64,000 nt of DNA. It comes from Notospermus geniculatus. Its lineage: Eukaryota > Nemertea > Pilidiophora > Heteronemertea > Lineidae. Position 1 is the first letter of the stretch. Each line of letters begins with the position of its first letter. The stretch is taken from NCBI GenBank assembly GCA_002633025.1, contig NMRB01000002.1, positions 691,964 through 755,963 of the forward strand, given 5' to 3'. A model generated the notes under the pieces. It did no database searches, had not been told where the DNA came from, and was given only the letters and a program-made list of their open reading frames with translations. Made by a program: the position numbers and the translations under genes. Below are positions 54,617-64,000 of this stretch, piece after piece.

Positions 54617-57600
54617 TCACAGCACATTATACTTCTTCAAATGCATTCGTATCGAGGCCAGTTCCTTGTCAATTTTATCCAATCCAGATTCAAGGCACTC
54701 CTGTAAAAAAACAAAGTATTTATAAAGAATAATGGAATGAAGTGCTTTTAGAATGAATTCAGACTTCAAGTGAGGGGAGATATTCCTCAGGAGTTTTTAT
54801 GGGCAGTCCTCAAAAAGAAATCAGTCGGGGGGTGTAAATTTCAAGGGTCACAACTCACCCGCTCTCGCATTGCTTTTGGTCCTTTCCCAATGTGGCTGAG
54901 TTCCGTCTCCAGCTGGAATTGTTAGACGTAAATTAGGAAAATATTAAAGACCAGAAGCACTGTCCAGCTGCTACCAGACATCTCAAATATATGCTTATTC
55001 AAAAAGTTGAAAAAAATCAACTCATAACTCACCCTCCTCTTCTCCATTTGTAAGTGGTCAAATCGTTTCTCCAGGTTGGAAATATGCTGAACTGTTTCTT
55101 CTATTGAATTTGAAAATAAACTCTTGGTTGTGTTCTCTGATCCCTTCCTTGAGCGTTTTTCGCTCTCAGCAGTGTGATCTCTGCTGCTGAGAGTGGAGAC
55201 AGACTGCCTGTTGTGCCTGGCTGATGGTGCAAATGTTTTTTCATACTCGGGCATCGAACGATAAACACCGCTTTTCACTTTGGTGAGTGTGTCATCCAAG
55301 TCGCTCATCTCATCTAGAAAACAGAAATGTAGTATTCCTCAGCCCAGAGGCCTTCTAAAGAATTTTGACATGTGTTCATGCAATATCACAGTTCAGCAGA
55401 GCAATATACATGGGCAGACCACTGAGGCAGAAAATAAGAAAGTACGGTAGCAGGAAGAAAATAGCAAATGATTTGTCTTGAACACATGACTGAACAGAAT
55501 AGCTAACCTTCACTGCGTTTTGAAGCAGAATCATCGACTTCCTCGCCATCACTTCTTTTATCAGATAAAGTTGCCTCATGCTGCTCTCTCAACACACGAG
55601 ACTGTGCAAACAGACTGACTGTCTCAAACTCTGCCCCTAAACTCCGCCTTGGCGATTTCCCCAGAGACTGTCGTCGTTTTGGTTTCCCATGAGGAGCATT
55701 CATAACAGTGCTGTCTCTAGTTGGTGGCGATGCGTTATTAATTGGAGTTATACGCCTTATATCGACTTTCGGAACATCTAAGAGATTTGTAGCTGCACTA
55801 TGCTGTTCATCACGTTCACATGTGTTCCTTTTTGATGCTTGATGGGCTTCTGCTGCCAGTTTTAACCGCTGAAGCTGTTGGTCAGCTTGGACAAGTGGTG
55901 ACGGGGACCTCTGAGAACCCATCTCACTGTAATAAAGATGAGGCATGCATTGAGTTCATAGTCAGTTTTAGCAGGTCGAGAATTCAAATACTAATGGAAC
56001 TGCAGTGTTTCTCCCAAAACCTTTAACTGAGACCCGATACAAGAGCTCTGAACAAAACTTTATCTACCTTCTATATGATCCACTGAGCACACTATGGTAG
56101 AATTGTTCAGTTTCTCCAACAGGCAAGCTAGAGGTTGACACAATTGGTGGGACAGGATGGGTTATGGTGGGTATTACGGTAGCACCACTGATTTCATGTG
56201 AACTTCCACCAAATATTCGTGACGATGATCTGAAGGAGAGCATACAGTAAGCATTTCACAACCTGTAGAGGCTTTTTCAGAACTAGAAATTAGAGCAGGT
56301 CAATTTAAAGCAAGTTTTGTTAATCCACGTTTCACAATTTACTGTTACAAGTTTGATTATCGTTTTTTAAATCAATAGTGTATACATTACTAACCCAGAA
56401 GTTAAAGAACTCCTCCTGACAGAATCCAACTCCATGATAAATCGCTTGTTTTCCAACTCTAACTTGTTGACTTGCCTGGAGAAAACAAAGATGTTAATTG
56501 GGGTAGTAGTGCCGAATAGCTGTGCGATTCCTGGTTCACATCTTGGTAATATCTCCTTACGGGTGAAAAGAAATAAGCAAAATTTGGACTCCTAGGGTCT
56601 CCTAGTTAAACGGTTCCCAAATACATTGGTAAATACAAATCTACATGCACATAATTGTGATCATGTAATATTGACATGTACTTGTACAATAATCACATTC
56701 AAACATACCTCACCAGCCCAGTAATCTCAGTCTCAGCGGAATATAGAGCACTCTCAACACTTGTCAAGTTTGACTGCAGTGACCTCTTCTCACGACACAC
56801 TTTCTCATAGTCATCAAATATCTGCTGGGAGGCTTCAAGTGACCTGGTTAGTCTCCTGTTGTCATTCTGCAGGGCAAGTATTTCAGCATCTCTATCTTTT
56901 ATGTGGTTATTCAACTTTTCAACAAGTGTTTCCAGGGTTCCACGCTGAATATCAGAAAGATTGAACTTCCTCTCCAATGTGTCCTGAAATCATAATAAAG
57001 CAGAATACAGATTGGACTGCTGTGCATACAGGACACATTCCTGTGATTGTCACTGCATGCAAGTTCAATCAAAGTCGAGTTCTCACACAGGTTATGTAAG
57101 TAGGTATGTCAGTTAGTATCAAGCAACTATTTCAGTGAGGAACCACGGTATGATGTCTCAGTTGACTGGACTGTCGCAGAGATTCTCTGCAGNATGACTT
57201 TGAACAGAATAGCTAACCTTCGCTGCGTTTTGAAGCAGAATGATCGACTTCCTCGCCATCACTTCTCTTATCAGATAAAGTTGCCTCATGCTGCTCTCTC
57301 AACACACGAGACTGTGCAAACAGACTGACTGTCTCAAACTCTGCCCCTAAACTCCGCCTTGGCGATTTCCCCAGAGACTGTCGTCGTTTTGGTTTCCCAT
57401 GAGGAGCATTCATAACAGTGCTGTCTCTAGTTGGTGGCGATGCGTTATTAATTGGAGTTATACGCCTTATATCGACTTTCGGAACATCTAAGAGATTTGT
57501 AGCTGCACTATGCTGTTCATCACGTTCACATGTGTTCCTTTTTGATGCTTGATGGGCTTCTGCTGCCAGTTTTAACCGCTGAAGCTGTTGGTCAGCTTGG

Positions 57601-60600
57601 ACAAGTGGTGACGGGGACCTCTGAGAACCCATCTCACTGTAATAAAGATGAGGCATGCATTGAGTTCATAGTCAGTTTTAGCAGGTCGAGAATTCAAATA
57701 CTAATGGAACTGCAGTGTTTCTCCCAAAACCTTTAACTGAGACCCGATACAAGAGCTCTGAACAAAACTTCATCTACCTTCTATAAGATCCACTGAGCAC
57801 ACTATGGTAGAATTGTTCAGTTTCTCCAACAGGCAAGCTAGAGGTTGACACAATTGGTGGGACAGGATGGGTTATGGTGGGTATTACGGTAGCACCACTG
57901 ATTTCATGTGAACTTCCACCAAATATTCGTGACGATGATCTGAAGAAGAGCATACATTAAGCATTTCACAACCTGTGGGGGCTTTTTCAGAACTAGAAAT
58001 TAGAGCAGGTCAATTTAAAGCAAATTTTGTTAATCCACGTTTCACAATTTACTGTTACGAGTCCGATTATCATCTTTTAATCAACACTGTATACATACTA
58101 ACCCAGAAGTTAAAGAACTCCTCCTAACGGAATCCAACTCCATGATAAATCGCTTGTTTTCCAACTCTAACTTGTTGACTTGCCTGGAGAAAACAAAGAT
58201 GTTAATTGGGGTAGTGCCGAATAGCTGTGCGATTCCTGGTTCACATCTTGGTAATATCTCCTTACGGGTGAAAAGAAATAAGCAAAATTTGGACTCCTAG
58301 GGTCTCCTAGTTAAACGGTTCCCAAATACATTGGTAAATACAAATCTACATGCACATAATGGTGATCATGTAACATTGACATGTACTTGTACAATAATCA
58401 CATTCAAACATACCTCACCAGCCCAGTAATCTCAGTCTCAGCGGAATATAGAGCACTCTCAACACTTGTCAAGTTTGACTGCAGTGACCTCTTCTCACGA
58501 CACACTTTCTCATAGTCATCAAATATCTGCTGGGAGGCTTCAAGTGACCTGGTTAATCTCCTGTTGTCATTCTGCAGGGCAAGTATTTCAGCATCTCTAT
58601 CTTTTATGTGGTTATTCAACTTTTCAACAAGTGTTTCCAGGGTTCCACGCTGAATATCAGAAAGATTGAACTTCCTCTCCAATGTGTCCTGAAATCATGA
58701 TAAAGCAGAATACAGATTGGACTGCTGTGCATACATGTACAGGACATATTCCTGTGATTGTCACTGCATGCAAGTTCAATCAAAGTCAAGTTCTCACACA
58801 GGTTATGTAAGTAGGTATGTCAGTTAGTATCAAGCAACTATTTCAGTGAGGAACGGTATGATGTCTCAGTTGACTGGACTGTCGCAGAGATTCTCTGCAG
58901 TCTACTCTGTCAAATCAATAATGTTGACAAACAATTCAAAGCACACTCAAGGCCTTACAACTCACCACTTTATGCTCATACTGCCAGATCTCCCTCTGCT
59001 TTTCATGGTTGTCCCTGAAGAAGATAATTTCACTTTCAGACACACATTCATTTCAGAATTCCTGCACAGTTTACCCACAAGTACATGACCAGTTATCAGA
59101 TATATCCCGAGGAAAAATTCAAATCCATCAGAGAAATTCACCTTTGTAACGTATCTACTTTGTGCTCAAGAACATCACAGCAGTCCTGCAGGAAGTGACA
59201 CATCCTCATGCTGAAATGAAAAAAAAAAACGGGCCGATTGGGAATAATGGTCGATCAATTTCAACACACACATTCAACAATAAACTTGAGAACGAGCTGC
59301 TACAAGTCAGGTCCCATGCCATCTCTTGCTTCATAAAGAACAGTCAACAGTAGCCAATACCCAGAACTTCTGACTGAAATTGTCACCATCCTCATTGCCC
59401 AAAACATTTCATAAAACCGGACTTGAATACGATTGCTCAGTTCTTCCCTTATTGACTTATTTCTGCACCACATACAATGCCTTTAAAACATATCAAATTT
59501 GATACAGCCTACCTCGATGACACGGAAATATCGCCGTCAGTTTCATACATCCCCATCCCATCAAGTTTCATACCACTGAGATGACTCGTCTCAGCAACTG
59601 CTTCTTCTCCTCCTTCCATTTCCTCATGGAGACTGCAGTCAGCGATAGGTGGAGAATGGCCATTATCCTTCACCATCGAGAATGAACTGATATGGCTGTG
59701 GTCTGCCACTGCTTCTCGCCCACCATGCTGCGGTGAAGTTGGCAGGTCATGGCTTGGACTTGAGCTAAACTGGACGGGCAAGAAACCATCAAATGCGGCT
59801 ATATCAGCATCAGATGGCACCATTGGAGATTCACCATCAAGTTTGGAGGCAGCATTTGGAAATTCATCCTCAGAATTTGGAGATTTGACTTCATGAGATT
59901 TTGGCGAATTTCCCTCCTCTTGGTCAGTGATAGTGAAAGTTGTATTCAGTGCAGAATCCTCCACCTCTTCTTCTTGAGGACTAGCAAATTCTCTATTTTG
60001 TGAGCTTTTAGTGACAACATTGTTCGAGGCATCTGGCATGTCTGCTTGAGGTGTTGGGACATTTTTCAACTTTTCTCCTCTCATAATGTTGTGTATCTTC
60101 ATTGGTAGGTCATAGAAGTCATCCACATTAGAATGGCCTTCATCCAGAAAGACGGAGTGGTAGACTTGGTTATCTCTGCCAGCCAATGATCCCCGAGGCA
60201 CACTAGGACTAGGTAATGCTACAAAGAGGTAAACGAAACCAAAAGTATGATATGATGTTAAGGATAAATATAGACTTTGAGTTACCTGAGGTTCACATTC
60301 ACAGGAATACAGAGAGGTGCCAAAGAGGTCAGCTCAACTTGGACCACATCACAGAGTTTGAGTCCTAGTCAAGAGAGTGAACTCTTTTACAATGTAAATG
60401 GCAAATGCAGTTTTGAAAACGCCAATCAACATTAAACTTTGAGACACACCTTGTTCATAGAATCCCTGGCAAGATTTGCTCCGCTCACCCTCAATACTCT
60501 CCCTCTTGGAATACATCAGAGAAGGACTGACAAAGTCAGAAACATCAGATAATCGAGACCCAGTTTTCCTGAATATGGACCGTGTCCTTGGTGACTGGTA

Positions 60601-63118
60601 TCCAGAATCTTTTGCACCAAATTGTGAGTAAATAGGGAAATTCAGGGCCTTCATAACTGGTGTCTCAAGGTCAAAACGTGATAGAAGATCCCTCTTCTGC
60701 TTCTCACGTTCACCTGCAACCGAAAAAATATTCGTAATTTCATAAAAACCTTCTAGAATACTGACTTATCGAAAGAAATCATCAAAATATTTTACATGAT
60801 TGTGCAGCATATCTCCTACAAATAAAGACTTACTTAGTTCAGATTCTTTAGCATTTTCATCTATTTTTTCAGACTGTGGCATTGTGCCAGAATCTGTACC
60901 CCTCTGCTGGGTTTCAGGTGCCATCTCTGTACGATTATCAGATATAGGCTCCTGAAGGCCAGGTGACACCTTTGCTTCATACTTGTCCAGGGTTGGTGTA
61001 CAAAGTTTGGATGGAGAAATCTGGCCTATGATCGAATGCCTGGTTGGAGATTCATAGCTAGTATTGGAAGCTGAGAGAAAACGGCAGGAATTTCGATTAC
61101 CAACAAAAAAAGAACCATAACAATCTTATCAAATGCAAAGCATAGCAGAGTAATGACAGATTTTTGCGAGAAATGTGATGTAATTATATCATATTCTTCT
61201 ACCCTAGGACAAACCAGACAATTACAAGGGAACCTGACTTGTTGAGGATTGAAAAAGCAATTTACCAATTCGGTCAGTTTTCAGAGCTTGTTGGTGATTT
61301 GCCAAACGCTTCTGGAGGCTGTCCCGTTGAAGGAGAATTTCACTAGTTATTTGGCTCTTGATCTGATTGACACGGCGATCATGTTGCTGGCACTGGTACA
61401 TAAGTTGGTCCTGGTGATGTTTCTCCAACATATCGTACAAGCGTAACCAGCTGGCCTGCAGGGAATGAAAAACTTATCAATGAAGGCAGAACTGTGAGGG
61501 ACACACAAACCTACACCTATTACTGGAAGATATAGTGTTGTTGCGGATGATCACATTTGAAACTCTACCCATGAAACAGTAACTCCCATCTGTATGGACT
61601 GGGATAATAAATAAAACGGACCTCTACCAAGGAAGAAAACTCAGATTTTGCCCTCACCTCATCAGCCTGTACATCTGGTTCAAGCTCATCCAGCATCTTC
61701 TTCATACTGACCATCCTGTCATCTTCCAGGGCAATATGAAGCTGCTGCATCAGGGAGACATCTTCATTCTGACTGCCGATGCTGTCGTCAAGTGCACCAG
61801 GACGTGTCTCGGAAGATGGCACAGTCTGGTCATCTTCAAGCTGTAACAGGAAACGAACATTCACAGAATGGAAATAATACATTACGTTGATAACTATGCC
61901 TCAATTCATTGCATGAAAAAAGCTGCCACTCAAATAGCACATTAGTTTTGGTAGTTCAAACTGAACTGAAATTGCTACGAAGGCCACAAACGCTGAGGAA
62001 AGAACAATCACAATTTCGTTGTATCCCCAGGTTCTACCACATTCAGCTTAAGAGTACATTTAACATGTTAAGAGGGTTCTCACCTGCATATATGACAGCT
62101 GGTCACAGACAACATTCATATGGTCACAACTGTACAGTGGTTTACCTTGAGCGGCATCAGAACCAGGGTCTAGGTCAGGGCTTGAAGGTGTACCAGCATC
62201 CTCAGCATCCTCCTGGCCAATAGCTGGACTCTCACCCGCATCCATACTAGCAGTTGCAAAACCCAAGAGTTCATCATTTTCACCATAAATGCCTCTGGAT
62301 GATATTGTTGGTATTCTGCTATATGTATGATCACCACCACCAGATGGAAAATCTTCAATAATATCAGACATTCCTTCACCATCAACTGCCTCATTATCAT
62401 AAAATATTCCATTGATACCCTGCATTGGGACCGAGCCAGCTAAGCTTTGGACAACAAGATCATCAAGATGAGCCATGCCATCGCTGTCTTGGTTGCCACA
62501 GTCTTCAGTGTCACATGATATCACCTGTGGGTCATCATCAGCCATATGTGACCCATTCATAATATACCCAGAGAGAGTAGGATCTCTTGTTTCACTAAAT
62601 GGCATTAGGAATGACTTGGGCAGCTGACAGTTTTCACTGTATTCAAATCCATCAGCCACAGCTTCTCCATATTCGGCAGAGAACTCATTATATTCACAAG
62701 ATACTTCATCATTTGCTTCTTCATCTGTTTGAGAGTCCGGCACACCATTGCCAATATTTGTGGCCTCATTGTCAGCATCATCAATATTAAGGATTACATC
62801 AGAAGCCAGTGTGAACATCCCAATTTCATCAGTCTCATAATCATTAGCTTGTTTCTGTGTACACGAAGGGGTGGATTCTTCTGCTCCCTCATCGTCATTT
62901 AGGCCTATGTTGTTGTTCTGAGTGTTTGCCTCATGATTACCATCACCATCATCATCATCATCGTTTATTTCCTTTTCAATGGAGTTCTCTCCAGTCAAAG
63001 GGTTCAACTTCATTAATGTTATATTGCTGTTTTCATCAGCAGGGACTGGTTCTGCATCCTCAGGAGAAGGCTGGGACTGGGACTGGGAGATGGCTGTTGA
63101 GAATATTTCGGAATCCAT
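54617..63118 (-). CDS. MPHOSPH9: MPHOSPH9 (M-phase phosphoprotein 9) orthologue
   Basis: MPHOSPH9 is a coiled-coil centriole protein that recruits the CP110-CEP97 cap and restrains ciliogenesis. Exons: 62084-63126 (ATG at 63116-63118), 61658-61840, 61266-61455, 60834-61070, 60450-60713, 59513-60218, 59142-59210, 58966-59014, then four exons present twice (58414-58688 or 56709-56983; 58103-58183 or 56395-56475; 57778-57939 or 56068-56229; 57218-57636 or 55508-55926), then 55033-55313, 54859-54912 and 54617-54700 (stop TGA). With one copy of the four, all phases agree and give 1362 aa (human about 1183). Recognition rests on WLRLYDMLEKHHQDQLMYQC near residue 410, the heptad-rich central segment (VEKLNNHIKDRDAEILALQN) and the C-terminal block (HISNLEKRFDHLQMEKRR, LDKIDKELASIRMHLKKYNV). 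The first ~345 residues are acidic, low-complexity and poorly conserved. The start is supported by an acceptor just upstream. Confidence 0.88.
55491..58900 (-). repeat. 1.7-kb duplicated block inside MPHOSPH9 (n at 57193)
   Basis: 55491-57192 and 57202-58900 are near-identical, including introns, and contain the same four coding exons. The first block ends at the 'n' on the same bases (TTCTCTGCAG) after which the second continues into unique sequence. Serial splicing through both copies would break the frame (phase 1 into a phase 0 exon). Differences such as Asp/His in EEVD(D/H)SAS are at allelic level. This is an assembly duplication of two haplotypes rather than an exon expansion. Confidence 0.9.
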
Positions 63119-63126
63119 CAGTGAAT

Positions 63127-64000
63127 CTGAAAAATAATGCAAAAAATACTTCAATTCAACATCCAGACTGGGGTCAGAAGAGGCCTGCCTTCTCTCACTC
63201 TGGACTGGACCCCGGAGGTGGGAAGAGGCTGGAGGAAGGGCATAAGATTAATGATTAAGAAGTGGGTGGCGGAGCAGGTCAGTCAGTCAGTCAGCAGTGG
63301 TCACCTGGCCTGGCCCTGCCCTGGGACGTGGTACCGGTCGTGGGTGGGCTGGACCTTGGTCACAGATCCAAAATGATCCAATCCAACCAAGCAACGCTCC
63401 TGCCTGTGAAACAAACAAACAAGACAACAGGCCAAGGCATACATGAGTTTATACCGGTACACAAGAAAGGGCCCTGATAGGCTAGGCCTACCTGTACCTG
63501 TACACCGATGCATCATGCATGCACTGCACACTGCAGTGCAACCTGATCATGCTGCTGATGCGCCGCACCGGCGATGTTTGTTCGTCAATCAATGCAACTT
63601 TCTGTGTCACATGTACTATATACGTTTACCATCACATGTACTAATGAAAAAGCAACTTGTGTGTGCAACATCGAAAAACTATTTTTACAGGGGGATGAAA
63701 TTGAACCTCAGCGCGCAAAATAGTCATTCAGGTTTTGCCAAAACATTGTCCAGTCCACAATGGCGGGTTCTTATAAAATGAGGGCCGGGAGCAAATCCTA
63801 GAGCGAAACGACGATAGATAGACGGGCCTACACAAAATAGGTTTCTGAATCTCTCCAAAGGTTGTTATCAAATATGCATTATAATGCTCATTGTAAACCC
63901 CTAATATCAAAAACTACCCCAAAACTACAAGATCAGGAAAATCAGGCTATGCCGTAATGCCAAGCTGAGCTGGATTCTGATACCTGTTTTAGGCCTACCA
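63127..64000. other. MPHOSPH9 upstream region
   Basis: This is sequence before the first coding exon and should include an intron or 5' UTR and perhaps the promoter. No coding exon was recognised. A GTCAGTCAGTCAGTCAG run occurs at 63279-63294. Confidence 0.4.

Overview
This is animal nuclear DNA. It holds many-exon genes with GT-AG introns of roughly 100-1500 bp, and every recognised gene is an ordinary animal gene. The abundance of small palindromic DNA transposons, a DIRS-type retroelement, the frequent short palindromes TACCGGTA and ACATGTA, and near-identical neighbouring blocks that look like two haplotypes placed side by side all suggest a highly heterozygous marine invertebrate. A lancelet, hemichordate, echinoderm or lophotrochozoan would fit; the species cannot be fixed from sequence alone. 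A lone 'n' at 14394, 16924, 33806, 40391, 48122, 53525 and 57193 marks assembly joins.

Layout. 40-14237, minus strand: much of GCN1 (HEAT-repeat activator of the eIF2alpha kinase GCN2). It is interrupted at about 4800-9865 by a GC-rich repeat, a hAT-like MITE, an orphan plus-strand DNMT1 exon, a second truncated MITE and a truncated DIRS retroelement. About 350-400 GCN1 residues expected in the middle are absent. 14564-26294, plus: LRRC49, with introns full of MITEs and one large foldback. 28727-33819, minus: complete DNA polymerase kappa (POLK), about 1282 aa. 34426-37267, plus: complete PRRC1 (456 aa), head-to-head with POLK across a 606-bp shared promoter region. 43780-47779, minus: ARIH1, an RBR ubiquitin ligase without its first exon(s). 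48.1-54.3 kb: gene-poor, repeat-rich, CpG-rich in part. 54617-63118, minus: an MPHOSPH9 (M-phase phosphoprotein 9) orthologue of about 1362 aa, with four internal exons present twice because of an assembly join.

The genes act in unrelated housekeeping processes: translation control, tubulin polyglutamylation, translesion DNA synthesis, Golgi/secretory function, ubiquitylation and centrosome/cilium biology. They do not form a functional cluster. Their human orthologues pair by chromosome arm (GCN1 and MPHOSPH9 on 12q24; LRRC49 and ARIH1 on 15q23-24; POLK and PRRC1 on 5q), which suggests a preserved ancestral linkage block.

I found no convincing novel multi-gene system. The most unusual items are the displaced DNMT1 exon, the in-frame GCN1/retroelement junction, an in-frame 84-codon candidate cassette exon in LRRC49, and a MITE insertion captured in both empty and filled states.
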